This document shows, one piece after another, positions 35,635 through 44,330 of a stretch of 52,654 nt of DNA. The notes beneath the pieces were generated by a model that saw nothing but the letters and a program-made list of their open reading frames with translations, was not told the origin of the DNA and made no database searches. Both the position numbers and the translations under genes were made by a program. The DNA lies in NCBI RefSeq assembly GCF_000336575.1, contig NZ_AOPO01000024.1, positions 1 through 52,654 of the forward strand, written 5' to 3'. Source of the DNA: Vreelandella titanicae BH1. Its GTDB lineage: Bacteria; Pseudomonadota; Gammaproteobacteria; Pseudomonadales; Halomonadaceae. How positions within the stretch are numbered: the first letter of the stretch is position 1; each line of letters starts with the position of its first letter.

Positions 35635-36684
35635 ATGTTCAGAATTAGCCCGAAAGTCCGCCTGGGCGCCGTACTGGCTGCTACTTATATCGGGATAGCA
35701 ACAGCGAGCGGTGCCGAAGCGGCCCAAACAGTATTGAGTTATTCACCCTGGCTACCACCGGGGCATGCCATCAACGACGCCGTGCATCCATGGATGGAAC
35801 GAGTGGAAGAGGCAACGGAGGGACGAGTTCGCATTGAGATGCGTGCTGCCGCCGTTGGCGCAGCCAGAGAACAATTCGATATGGTTCGGGACGGCCTAGT
35901 GGATGTCAGTATCGTATCACTTGGCTACACACCGGGACGCTTTCCAGTATTGAGTATGGGGGAGTTGCCGTTTCTGTCGAGCGATATGCGCATTGCCGCC
36001 CCAGCCTTCGACCGCCTTTACCGAGAGACGCTTGAGGAGGTGGCTTCCCCTCCGGGAGTTCATTTCCTTTCTGTGTATACCACCCTACCGGCTCATGTTT
36101 TCACCGACCAGCGCACCATCGAGAGCCTTGATGACTTCAAAGGACTCAAGCTCAGAACGGCGAACCCGACAGGGGCTACCGTATTAGATGCTCTGGGGGC
36201 TGTTCCAGTACAGAAGTCGGCTAGCGAATTCTATGAGCTGATCAGCTCAGGTGTGATAGATGGCTCCCTTAGTGAGCCACAGACCGTCGCCAACTTCAAC
36301 GTAGAGAAATATCTCAACTACCTGACCATGGTGCCTGGCGGGTTAGGGCAGTCGGTCATGGCGTTTACTGTCAATGAGAGAAAATGGCAAGAGATCAGTG
36401 AAGAGGACCGTGCGGCGATAATGCGAGCCTCCGGCGAACGCTTAGCGCTGGATGTCGCTGAGGCATTTACCCAAGCCAACGAAGAGGCCATTACCGGTCT
36501 GCGCGATGCAGGCGCCTCAATCGAAACCATGAGCCCGGCCCTGACCGACATGGTCACCGAGAGCATCAAGGGAGTTGATGAGGACTGGTTCGCCAAGGCC
36601 ATGGATGCCGGGCTGGCCGACCCGAAGCGAGTGCTGACCGAATTCCGCGCCCAATTGAAGGTTTCGGAAGCGCGCACCAAGTAA
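35635..36684 (+). CDS. dctP: TRAP transporter substrate-binding protein (DctP), copy 2
   Basis: The 349-residue product has a signal peptide (cleavage near residue 29-30, GAEAA) and a mature start of QTVLSYSPWLPPGHAINDAV. It continues with VEEATEGRVRIEMRAAAVGA, QFDMVRDGLVDVSIV and GRFPVLSMGELPFLSS, clearly paralogous to copies 1 and 3. The ATG at 35635 follows AAAGGA; 17 codons upstream are unlikely. Having its own binding pocket residues, it may extend the range of the single DctQM, or be redundant. Confidence 0.92.
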   Translation: MFRISPKVRLGAVLAATYIGIATASGAEAAQTVLSYSPWLPPGHAINDAVHPWMERVEEATEGRVRIEMRAAAVGAAREQFDMVRDGLVDVSIVSLGYTPGRFPVLSMGELPFLSSDMRIAAPAFDRLYRETLEEVASPPGVHFLSVYTTLPAHVFTDQRTIESLDDFKGLKLRTANPTGATVLDALGAVPVQKSASEFYELISSGVIDGSLSEPQTVANFNVEKYLNYLTMVPGGLGQSVMAFTVNERKWQEISEEDRAAIMRASGERLALDVAEAFTQANEEAITGLRDAGASIETMSPALTDMVTESIKGVDEDWFAKAMDAGLADPKRVLTEFRAQLKVSEARTK

Positions 36685-36809
36685 GTCTCAGGGGTCGGAT
36701 ATCCTCGGCCCATCGTAGCTAGTAGGCCGTTTGTCCCGTGGAACTAGTTCGTGCCGGGCGAGTTGCTCCTGACACACGGCGTGAACGGCGTCATTAAGGA
36801 AGGAAAGTT

Positions 36810-36962
36810 ATGAAAATAAAAATGAGTAGCTTAGTTAACTGGCGAGAATACTGGCAACTTTGCATCGACATGACTGCTAACTGGTTGAGGGCATCGCAGG
36901 GTGCTGGCATGTTGACCGGCGACCCTGCACTACTCAGTGGCTATGCTATTGGCTACATATAA
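36810..36962 (+). CDS. Small unrecognised protein (50 residues) just before the P450 gene
   Basis: An ATG with a strong AAGGAAGGAAAG ribosome site opens a 50-codon frame. It begins MKIKMSSLVNWREYWQLCID and ends LLSGYAIGYI, with a TAA 21 bases before the P450 start. The N-terminal half is a likely amphipathic helix with four Trp, and the second half is Gly-rich. The good ribosome site and tight position between dctP copy 2 and the P450 gene argue that it is translated. I do not recognise a family. Confidence 0.6.
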   Translation: MKIKMSSLVNWREYWQLCIDMTANWLRASQGAGMLTGDPALLSGYAIGYI

Positions 36963-36983
36963 CCAAGAAGTCGAGGTATAAAC

Positions 36984-38261
36984 ATGAATAACAATAAGTT
37001 TGACATATCGAATGAAGAAACAGCGATTGCGAGTCCATCGGGGTGTTGCCCGTTTCAAGGTGATACCTTCCCCTGGTCCCGCGAAAGGCAATCCCCGTTG
37101 ATGCCACCGCCACAATATGCGCAGATTCGTGAGCAAGAGCCGATCTCGCGCGTCAAGCTCTGGGACGGCAACTCGGTTTGGATCTTGACAAAAATGGAGG
37201 ACTTCCGGGAGCTGCTGACGAGCCCTCACTTCAGCGCATCCCCTTTGACGCCTGGATTTCCTTTCATCACGCCGTCTCGGGAAGCACAAAGCAAATCCTA
37301 TCAGACCTTCATTACCATGGATCCTCCGGATCATGGCTATTACCGAAGAACGATGACGAAGGAATTCATGATCAAGCGCATGCAGGAGCTGCGGCCGTCT
37401 GTGCAGCAGGCCTTGGATGGGTTGCTCAATGATATGGAACGCAAAGGTGCGCCAGCGGACTTCATCGCTGACGTAGCGTTACCGTTACCATCACTGGTGA
37501 TCTCTATTATGTTGGGCGTGCCCTATGAGGATCATGACAAGCTCCAAGAGTGGGCAGGGAATCGCATGGACCTCAGCACTAGCCCCGAGGAGCTGACGCA
37601 GTCGGCGCGGAACATGAGCAAATACATTTCCGGCCTGCTGATAGAAAAGGAGCGTGATCCCGGAGATGGTTCTGACCTGCTGAGCCGTATGGTGATTGAA
37701 TGGATTAACCCGGGCAAGCTATCGCATGACGACGCGGTCCAGATGGGGGTATTGCTTTACATGGCTGGCCACGAGACCACGGCCAACCAAATTGGCTTGG
37801 GGGTGCTTAGCCTATTTCAACATCCGGACCAGAAGGCGGCCCTGATGGAGGATGCATCACTAGTGAAAGGTGCAGTGGAAGAGATGTTGCGCTTTCATTC
37901 TATTACTCATATGAATGCGAATCGGGTCGCCACAGAGGATGTTGTGATCGGCGGTCAATTGATCCGCAAGGGCGAAGGTGTTTTACCACTGCTGCATGCA
38001 GCTAATCATGATCCGTCGGTTTTTCCTGAGCCGGAAAAATTCGATATTTTCCGTGATCAAAAGGACCATGCCCATGTCGCCTTCTCATACGGCATTCATC
38101 AGTGCCTGGGGCAGCCGCTTGCACGTCTTGAGCTACAAATCGTCTTCGAGACGCTGTTCAAACGGTTCCCCGACCTGCAATTGGCCGTTCCATTTGATGA
38201 GCTTGAATTCAAGAGCGAGTCCTTCGTCTATGGGCTCAAGACCTTGCCGGTAACTTGGTAG
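36984..38261 (+). CDS. Cytochrome P450 (bacterial class I type)
   Basis: The 425-residue soluble P450 has an I-helix YMAGHETTANQ (about 257-267), the K-helix E-x-x-R in EEMLRF (about 298), and the heme loop FSYGIHQCLGQPLARLEL with the Cys ligand at about 374. PLMPPPQYAQIREQEPISRV near the N-terminus is typical of soluble bacterial P450s. It inserts one oxygen atom from O2 into an organic substrate, taking electrons from the ferredoxin and reductase encoded at 40853-42438. The ATG has GAGG upstream. The substrate is unknown; terpenoids are common for this class. Confidence 0.96.
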   Translation: MNNNKFDISNEETAIASPSGCCPFQGDTFPWSRERQSPLMPPPQYAQIREQEPISRVKLWDGNSVWILTKMEDFRELLTSPHFSASPLTPGFPFITPSREAQSKSYQTFITMDPPDHGYYRRTMTKEFMIKRMQELRPSVQQALDGLLNDMERKGAPADFIADVALPLPSLVISIMLGVPYEDHDKLQEWAGNRMDLSTSPEELTQSARNMSKYISGLLIEKERDPGDGSDLLSRMVIEWINPGKLSHDDAVQMGVLLYMAGHETTANQIGLGVLSLFQHPDQKAALMEDASLVKGAVEEMLRFHSITHMNANRVATEDVVIGGQLIRKGEGVLPLLHAANHDPSVFPEPEKFDIFRDQKDHAHVAFSYGIHQCLGQPLARLELQIVFETLFKRFPDLQLAVPFDELEFKSESFVYGLKTLPVTW

Positions 38262-38419
38262 GTGCCCCGCACTTGGCAAGAAGCAATCCCAGTTGAATGC
38301 ATTCGCCCGCTCTTCATGCCTCAGGTTGCAAGAATAGTGATTGAGTCAAACAAATGATAGTGCTATGCCTCATGGGTTCATTCATGTTGCTTTTTTCATT
38401 TAAAACGGGGATTGGATTG

Positions 38420-39175
38420 ATGAGTAAGCCATTCAGGGGCAAAGTCGCTCTGGTGACTGGTGGGGGCTCCGGTATCGGGCGGGCGACTGCGTTGACGTTC
38501 GCGCGTGAGGGTGCTGCTGTGGTCATCGCCGATGCGGACCGACAAGGCGGCGAAGAAACCGCAGCTATCATCGCCGAGCGTGGTGGGCAGGTGCTGTTCT
38601 TGTGTGTCGATGTCACGGATCCAGCATCTGTAGAACGTATGGTTGCCACGACGGTGGAGCGCTTCGGCGGACTGGATTGCGCCTTCAACAATGCTGGCAT
38701 TCCAGATGGCTCGCGAAGCCTGCTGACGTCCAGCCAAGATAACTGGAACCGAGTGATGGCGGTCAATCTCGAAGGTGTCTGGCATTGCTTGCAGGCGGAG
38801 CTAAATCACATGCTGAAGGCGGGGCAGGGTGCTATTGTCAACAACTCCTCTCGCTCCGGCCTAGTGGGCGTGCCCTCAGATGCGGTGTACGGTGCCGCCA
38901 AGCACGGCGTAATCGGCTTGACCCGGGCCGCGGCGGTGGAATTTGCATCGCAGGGCGTTCGGGTGAACGCAGTCTGTCCCGGCCTCATCGAAACCGAACT
39001 GACGCGTGCACGCTTTGGTGATGAATTGGCCAACCTCGCAAAGATGGCTAACCCTCTAGGGCGCATGGCCCAACCGGAGGAAGTTGCGGAGGCCGTCGTT
39101 TGGTTATGCTCCGACGCAGCTTCATTCTTGGTCGGGGTAGCGTTGCCTGTCGATGGCGGTAGCACAGCCCGATAG
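38420..39175 (+). CDS. Short-chain dehydrogenase/reductase (SDR), copy 2
   Basis: The 251-residue classical SDR has TGGGSGIGRATAL, a cofactor-selecting Asp in IADADRQGG (NAD+ likely), FNNAGIPD, the catalytic Ser in NNSSRSGL, and YGAAKHGV (Y-x-x-x-K). It is placed right after the P450 gene and could oxidise the alcohol that the P450 produces. The start at 38420 (MSKPFRGKVALVTGG) gives the usual family length; the 22 extra upstream codons look like leader sequence. A palindrome lies just downstream at 39199-39216. Confidence 0.93.
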   Translation: MSKPFRGKVALVTGGGSGIGRATALTFAREGAAVVIADADRQGGEETAAIIAERGGQVLFLCVDVTDPASVERMVATTVERFGGLDCAFNNAGIPDGSRSLLTSSQDNWNRVMAVNLEGVWHCLQAELNHMLKAGQGAIVNNSSRSGLVGVPSDAVYGAAKHGVIGLTRAAAVEFASQGVRVNAVCPGLIETELTRARFGDELANLAKMANPLGRMAQPEEVAEAVVWLCSDAASFLVGVALPVDGGSTAR

Positions 39176-39198
39176 GCAATCTGCCCCCGAAATGGTAA

Positions 39199-39216
39199 GC
39201 GAGAGGGGCCTCTCGC
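39199..39216. repeat. Perfect palindrome after the second SDR gene
   Basis: GCGAGAGG and CCTCTCGC are 8-base arms separated by GG, 24 bases past the SDR stop codon. There is no T-run, so it is either a weak terminator or a protein-binding site. Confidence 0.5.
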
Positions 39217-39542
39217 GGTTGAGATGATTGGCGCTGTTAGACTGGCCCGCTGACGTCGTAAGTAATAGTCTGGAGGCGGTCTGAACTCCATGAACACCTT
39301 GCGTTTACTGTATTGCACTCTCACCGCGAAGTCTTATCTGGGCTCGATGTAATGAATTTTTTCGGTATAGCCGAAAGCAACGTGCTGTCGCTGTGGAGTC
39401 ACCTGCCACGGATGGTATCCATGCGATAGTCATACGAACGGCTCATGTTTATCCCCTTGAAGGCCGTTGCCCCTTATTCCCTCTCCAACGATTTATTCTC
39501 TGTAACGCCGATAGGAATACCCTCTCACTAAAGTGCTAAATT

Positions 39543-39556
39543 GTATTGGATCTTTT
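39543..39556 (+). promoter_or_regulatory. Shared GTATTGGATC motif upstream of dctP copy 3
   Basis: GTATTGGATCTTTTG lies 208 bases before the third dctP and matches the site upstream of dctQM over most of 20 bases (TAAA..GTATTGGATC.TTTTG). Candidate operator; inferred only. Confidence 0.35.
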
Positions 39557-39750
39557 GTGCTTGGGGCTGTTTGATTAATCTAAATTGTGCGATAGAAATT
39601 TTTGGCACATGAGGACAAGGCAACCGGATTCATCTTGCCTTAGTAACTCAACCATGAGCTGCCGCGCTTTGCCTGACGAAGACCATGGTGCGACTGCTAA
39701 TCGTTGGGCAAAACACTACAACAAGACATAATCGCTCTTGGGAGAAATGA

Positions 39751-40806
39751 ATGATTCTAACCAATGGAATGTGCCGCATTCAGGCAATGGTAGCCGCCCT
39801 GGCCGTAGGCGCCGGGCTGGCCTCCGTCGCTAGCTCTGCTTCAGCAGAAACCGTACTGAGCTACTCGCCGTGGCTTCCGCCGGGCTATGTCCTCAACGAC
39901 ACCGTGCTCTATCCCTGGATGGACGAGGTGACAGAGGTGACGGAAGGTCGTGTGCGGGTTGAACCGCGTGCCACTGGTGTTGGCTCGCCGCGCGATCAGT
40001 TTGATGCGGTTCGCGACGGTTTGGTGGATATCAGCATTATCCCCTTAGGTTACGCCGCAGGTCGGTTTCCGTTGGTCGAAATCGGAGAGCTGCCGCTACT
40101 GCACGAAAACGATGCCATTCTTGCGCCCACCTTTTATTTCATCTATCAGGAGCACCTGGCCGAGTTCGAACCCTTTAAGGGTACCCACCTGCTGTCTCTG
40201 TATACCTCGACACCGGCTCATCTATCGACCACTACTGGCATCATCAACGACATCGGTGATCTCAAGGGGCTCAAGCTGCGCGTGCCCAACTCCACGGCCA
40301 GTCAAGTAGCTAAGGCTGTAGATGCCATCCCGATCCAGAAATCGATCACCGAGATGCATGGCCTGGTATCGGCGGGGGTGATCGACGGGACCTTCTTTGC
40401 TCCCCATTCGGTGGTCGATTTCAGCCTTGAGAACTATCTCCAGTACATGACACTGGTGCCCGGTGGCGTCGGTCAGTCGGTGCAGGTGCTGCTAGTCAAC
40501 GAAGATAAGTGGAAAGCTATTGAGGAGGCGGATCGGCAAGCGATTATGGCCATCTCTGGTGAGCGTATTGCGCGTGCCGCGGGTCAAGCATTCACGGATT
40601 CCGAGGAGGACGCCACCGCCAAGCTGAGGGACGCCGGGGTGACGATTGAGCAGATGTCACCCAAAGTGTCAGAGGCCTTCGTCGAAAGACTGCAGACGGT
40701 TGACCAAAGCTGGTACGTATCGGCGAGAGCGGCCGGCTTGAGCGACCCCGAGGCGGTACTATCCGATTTTCGTGCCAAGTTGAAGGCTACGGCTGAGGCG
40801 CAGTAG
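39751..40806 (+). CDS. dctP: TRAP transporter substrate-binding protein (DctP), copy 3
   Basis: The 351-residue product has a signal peptide cut near residue 32 (SSASAE). The mature start, ETVLSYSPWLPPGYVLND, is nearly identical to copies 1 and 2. It continues with VTEGRVRVEPRATGVGSPRDQ and GRFPLVEIGELPLLHEND. The Cys in MCRIQA (residue 8) is in the basic N-region and is not a lipobox. It opens the gene run with the P450 electron-transfer partners, 46 bases before the reductase start, so binding and oxidation appear to be co-regulated. Confidence 0.92.
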   Translation: MILTNGMCRIQAMVAALAVGAGLASVASSASAETVLSYSPWLPPGYVLNDTVLYPWMDEVTEVTEGRVRVEPRATGVGSPRDQFDAVRDGLVDISIIPLGYAAGRFPLVEIGELPLLHENDAILAPTFYFIYQEHLAEFEPFKGTHLLSLYTSTPAHLSTTTGIINDIGDLKGLKLRVPNSTASQVAKAVDAIPIQKSITEMHGLVSAGVIDGTFFAPHSVVDFSLENYLQYMTLVPGGVGQSVQVLLVNEDKWKAIEEADRQAIMAISGERIARAAGQAFTDSEEDATAKLRDAGVTIEQMSPKVSEAFVERLQTVDQSWYVSARAAGLSDPEAVLSDFRAKLKATAEAQ

Positions 40807-40852
40807 TGCCTCTGCGCGCCACTAAATGAAATCAGTTGAGAGGTATGTTGCC

Positions 40853-42073
40853 ATGAGCGAGACCTGCATCATTATCGGTGCTAGCCATGCAGCGGCGCAG
40901 CTGGCTCCCAGCCTGCGCCAGGAAGGCTGGGCGGGGCTGATCATTGTGATCGGTGACGAACCCTATGCCCCCTATCAGCGCCCACCGCTGTCGAAGACCT
41001 ATCTTCAGGGCGAGAAAGGAGTCGATGATCTTCTCATCCGCCATCAGGAAGCTTACGCCAAGCATGGCATCGAGCTACGTCTAGGTGAACGGGTGGAGGC
41101 AATCGACCGTGAGAGCAAGACAGTCACCCTTCAAAATGGTGATGTGCTGTATTACGACAAGCTGGCACTATGTACCGGTGCTCGAGTACGGAAGGTATCG
41201 TTGCCGGGGGCCGACCTGGAGGGCATCCATTACCTGCGCAATATCGACGACGTCAATCATATTAAGGCCCATGTCGGTGAGCAGAAGAACGCTGTCATCG
41301 TCGGCGGTGGCTATATTGGCCTTGAGACTGCTGCCGTGCTAAATAAGCTCGGCATGCAGGTTACCGTTCTAGAAATGGCTTCTCGAGTGCTGGCCCGGGT
41401 GACGGCACCGGAAGTATCCGAGTTCTATGAGCGCGTGCATGCGGAAGAAGGTGTCAACATCCAGACCGGTATTGCTGTCAGTGGCTTCGAGGGGGCGAAG
41501 CGAGTGATGCGCGTCGTCTGTGCCGACGGTAGTCATTATCCAGCCGATCTAGTGGTCATCGGTGTCGGTGTCCTGCCCAACACTGAACTGGCTGAGGCCG
41601 CTGACCTGGCCACCGACGACGGTATCCTGGTTGATTCGTACACCAAGACCGCGGATCCCGATATCGTCGCTGTTGGCGATTGCACTATGCATCCTTCCGA
41701 GCTGTATGGCTACGTGCGCCTGGAGTCGGTGCCCAATGCCATGGAGCAGGCAAAGAGTGCTGCCGCCACGCTTTGCGGCAAGCAAAAACCTTATACCGCA
41801 TTGCCCTGGTTCTGGTCCGATCAGTATGACCTGAAGCTACAGATTGCCGGGCTTAACCGGGGCTACGACCAGGTAGTCATTCGCGGTGATCGTCAAGGCT
41901 CACGTAGCTTCGCAGCCTTCTATCTCCAGGAGGGCCGTTTGCTCGCCGTAGACTGCGTCAACCGGCCACAGGAATTCATGCTCAGCAAGCGGTTGATCAC
42001 TCAGCAAATCCAGATCGATGTCGCAAAGTTGGTTGACGATACAAAGTCATTCAAGGAGCTGGTAAGCGCGTAG
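40853..42073 (+). CDS. NADH-ferredoxin reductase of the P450 system (putidaredoxin reductase-like)
   Basis: The 406-residue flavoprotein begins CIIIGASHAAAQLAPSLRQ (FAD-binding motif in the form seen in putidaredoxin reductase). It then shows PPLSKTYLQGEK, the NAD-binding VGGGYIGLETAAVLNKLG, and the second FAD motif DIVAVGDCTMHP. It passes electrons from NADH through FAD to the [2Fe-2S] ferredoxin encoded next. The ATG at 40853 follows GAGAGG; nine codons upstream lack support. Confidence 0.95.
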   Translation: MSETCIIIGASHAAAQLAPSLRQEGWAGLIIVIGDEPYAPYQRPPLSKTYLQGEKGVDDLLIRHQEAYAKHGIELRLGERVEAIDRESKTVTLQNGDVLYYDKLALCTGARVRKVSLPGADLEGIHYLRNIDDVNHIKAHVGEQKNAVIVGGGYIGLETAAVLNKLGMQVTVLEMASRVLARVTAPEVSEFYERVHAEEGVNIQTGIAVSGFEGAKRVMRVVCADGSHYPADLVVIGVGVLPNTELAEAADLATDDGILVDSYTKTADPDIVAVGDCTMHPSELYGYVRLESVPNAMEQAKSAAATLCGKQKPYTALPWFWSDQYDLKLQIAGLNRGYDQVVIRGDRQGSRSFAAFYLQEGRLLAVDCVNRPQEFMLSKRLITQQIQIDVAKLVDDTKSFKELVSA

Positions 42074-42117
42074 ACGTGTCGTACGTTATTCAATATAAAC
42101 AATAGGAGTAAACAGCT

Positions 42118-42438
42118 ATGCCTACAATTAATTTCATTCTTCATGATGGCCAGAAGGTAGCGGTCGAGGCCTATGAAGGTAGTTCCGTTATGCACGGGGC
42201 CATGGATGGCATGGTCGAGGGGATTGTCGCCGAGTGTGGTGGTGCCTGTAGCTGTGCCACCTGCCAGGTCTATGTGGATGAGGCCTGGATGGAAAAAGTC
42301 GGGCCTGCCTGTGAGATTGAGCAAGAAATGCTTGGTGTCGCTCCCAATGTGCAACCCAACAGCCGCCTGAGTTGTCAGGTCGAAGTTACCGATGAGCTGG
42401 ACGGCTTAGTCGTGCATGTTCCGGCTGAACAGTACTGA
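42118..42438 (+). CDS. [2Fe-2S] ferredoxin of the P450 system (adrenodoxin/putidaredoxin type)
   Basis: The 106-residue ferredoxin has cluster ligands C40, C46, C49 and C86 in the C-x5-C-x2-C...C pattern (AECGGACSCATCQVYV, then LSCQV). It belongs to the putidaredoxin/adrenodoxin group that feeds P450s. DPxxV-like acidic helix residues EIEQEM match the P450/reductase docking surface. TAGGAG precedes the ATG. It lies 44 bases after the reductase gene and before etfB, completing the three-component P450 system with the P450 at 36984. Confidence 0.96.
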   Translation: MPTINFILHDGQKVAVEAYEGSSVMHGAMDGMVEGIVAECGGACSCATCQVYVDEAWMEKVGPACEIEQEMLGVAPNVQPNSRLSCQVEVTDELDGLVVHVPAEQY

Positions 42439-42492
42439 GGTGATAGTCAATCGTGTGTACAGCGTACCGAGATTGAAGATTAAGGAGGTGAA

Positions 42493-43254
42493 ATGAAAGT
42501 ACTCGTCGCGGTCAAACGCGTCATCGATTATAACGTCAAGATCCGCGTTAGATCGGATCACTCTGACGTCGACCTCACCAACGTCAAGATGGCCATGAAC
42601 CCCTTCTGCGAGATCGCCGTGGAAGAGGCGGTACGTCTCAAGGAAACAGGCGTGGCCACCGAGGTAGTCGTCGTGACCGTCGGGCCCAAGGCCGCCCAGG
42701 AACAGCTGCGCACCGCGCTGGCGCTGGGTGCCGATCGGGCGATTCATATTGATACGTCAGTTGAGACCGATAACAAGGTTGAATCGTTGACCGTGGCCAA
42801 GCTGCTCAAGGGCGTCGTCGACGAAGAGCAGCCGGGTCTGGTGATCTTCGGCAAGCAAGCCATCGACACCGATAACAATCAGACCGGCCAAATGCTTGCT
42901 GCGCTGACTGGCTGGGGGCAGGGCACCTTTGCCTCCGAGGTTAAGGTCGAAGGAGATACGCTCCAGGTCACTCGAGAGATCGACGGCGGCCTGCAGACCG
43001 TATCTTTGCAACTGCCAGCCATCGTCACCACCGACCTGCGCCTCAATGAGCCACGCTACGCCAAGCTGCCTGATATCATGAAGGCCAAGAAGAAGCTGCT
43101 GGAAGTCAAGAGCCCCGCGGAGTTCGGTGTCGAGGTGGTCTCGAATATCACACTGCTCAAGGTTGAGCCGCCGGCCGAACGCCAGGGCGGCGTCAAGGTG
43201 GGCTCGGTGGACGAGCTGGTTGACAAACTCAAAAACGAAGCCAAAGTGCTTTGA
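42493..43254 (+). CDS. etfB: Electron transfer flavoprotein beta subunit
   Basis: The 253-residue product starts MKVLVAVKRVIDYNVKIRV and has VDLTNVKMAMNPFCEIAVEEAV, the ETF-beta signature, and DNNQTGQMLAALTGW (AMP-binding side). It pairs with EtfA to take electrons from acyl-CoA dehydrogenases or similar flavoenzymes to the quinone pool. AGGAGG lies before the ATG. Because bacteria normally have a housekeeping etf pair elsewhere, this copy suggests a pathway-specific dehydrogenase; none lies in the window. Confidence 0.97.
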   Translation: MKVLVAVKRVIDYNVKIRVRSDHSDVDLTNVKMAMNPFCEIAVEEAVRLKETGVATEVVVVTVGPKAAQEQLRTALALGADRAIHIDTSVETDNKVESLTVAKLLKGVVDEEQPGLVIFGKQAIDTDNNQTGQMLAALTGWGQGTFASEVKVEGDTLQVTREIDGGLQTVSLQLPAIVTTDLRLNEPRYAKLPDIMKAKKKLLEVKSPAEFGVEVVSNITLLKVEPPAERQGGVKVGSVDELVDKLKNEAKVL

Positions 43255-43268
43255 AAGGAGCTGATTAA

Positions 43269-44231
43269 ATGAGCATCCTGGTCTTGGCCGAGCATCACGA
43301 CGGCGTCCTGGTCGGCGCGACTGCTCATGTGGTCGCGGCGGCAAAAGAGATCGGTGGCGATATCGATATTCTGGTCGTCGGTGAGCACGTTGCTGCGGTA
43401 GCCGAGGCGGCCGCCAAGTTCGACGGTGTCAACAAGGTAAGGGTGGCCGACCACGTCACCTATGCCCATCAGCTTGCCGAGCCGCTGAGCGCGCTAATCG
43501 CTGAGTTGGCAGGTGACTACAGCCACGTGCTGGCGGTGGCCTCCACTACTGGCAAGAACGTGCTGCCTCGCGTGGCCGCACTGAAGGACGTCTCACAGAT
43601 TTCTGAAATCATTGCCGTGGAATCTGCTGACGTCTTCAAGCGCCCCATCTACGCTGGCAACGCTATCGCCACTGTACAGAGCGCCGATACCTTGAAGGTT
43701 ATCACCGTACGTTCCACCGGTTTCGATGCCTGCCCTGATAGGGGGGGCGAGGTTGGTAATGCTGCCATCGAGGCGGTGAATTTCATCGCCGACAACGCAC
43801 AGTCTACCTTCGTTAAGGAAGAGCTAGCGCAGTCTGACCGCCCCGAATTGGGTGCCGCCAAGGTGGTGATCTCTGGCGGCCGCGGCATGGGTAGCAGCGA
43901 GAATTTCAAGCTGCTCGAAGGCATCGCCGACAAGCTTGGCGCGGCCATCGGCGCATCAAGAGCCGCGGTGGACGCCGGCTTCGTGCCCAATGACATGCAG
44001 GTCGGCCAGACAGGCAAGATCGTAGCCCCGGACCTCTATATCGCCGTAGGCATCAGCGGAGCCATCCAGCACCTGGCCGGCATGAAAGACTCCAAGGTAA
44101 TCGTCGCGATTAACAAGGACGATGAGGCCCCGATCTTCCAGGTCGCGGATTATGGCCTGGTGGGTGACCTGTTCCAGGTGTTGCCCGAGCTTGAGCAGAA
44201 GCTACAAAAACAGAATCTGGACGCTAACTAG
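43269..44231 (+). CDS. etfA: Electron transfer flavoprotein alpha subunit
   Basis: The 320-residue product starts MSILVLAEHHDGVLVGATAH. The C-terminal FAD-binding domain has VISGGRGMGSSENFKLLEG, GASRAAVDAGFVPNDMQVGQTG, VAPDLYIAVGISGAIQHLAGM and INKDDEAPIFQVADYGLVGD, all classic ETF-alpha features. It starts 14 bases after etfB with an AAAGGAG site and forms the FAD-containing heterodimer with EtfB. Complete and apparently functional. Confidence 0.97.
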   Translation: MSILVLAEHHDGVLVGATAHVVAAAKEIGGDIDILVVGEHVAAVAEAAAKFDGVNKVRVADHVTYAHQLAEPLSALIAELAGDYSHVLAVASTTGKNVLPRVAALKDVSQISEIIAVESADVFKRPIYAGNAIATVQSADTLKVITVRSTGFDACPDRGGEVGNAAIEAVNFIADNAQSTFVKEELAQSDRPELGAAKVVISGGRGMGSSENFKLLEGIADKLGAAIGASRAAVDAGFVPNDMQVGQTGKIVAPDLYIAVGISGAIQHLAGMKDSKVIVAINKDDEAPIFQVADYGLVGDLFQVLPELEQKLQKQNLDAN

Positions 44232-44330
44232 TGGGAGCCCGTGGTACAGCAAGTCGTGGAGGGAGGTCGACATGGTCCGATCTATGATGGGATGTAGCAA
44301 CGCCCACCGTCAGTCGATAGGGGAGAGAGA

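Larger units (their letters stand above)
39176..39750. other. Intergenic region before the third dctP
   Basis: No gene is supported. It contains an 18-base palindrome (GCGAGAGG/CCTCTCGC) at 39199-39216 and the GTATTGGATC motif at 39543. A GGGAGA ribosome site precedes the dctP start. It likely carries a promoter for the 39751-47000 gene run. Confidence 0.55.

Noticed and set aside
39604..39625. Sigma-54-like promoter (TGGCAC...)
   Set aside because: The -12 element (TTGCA) is not at the right distance.
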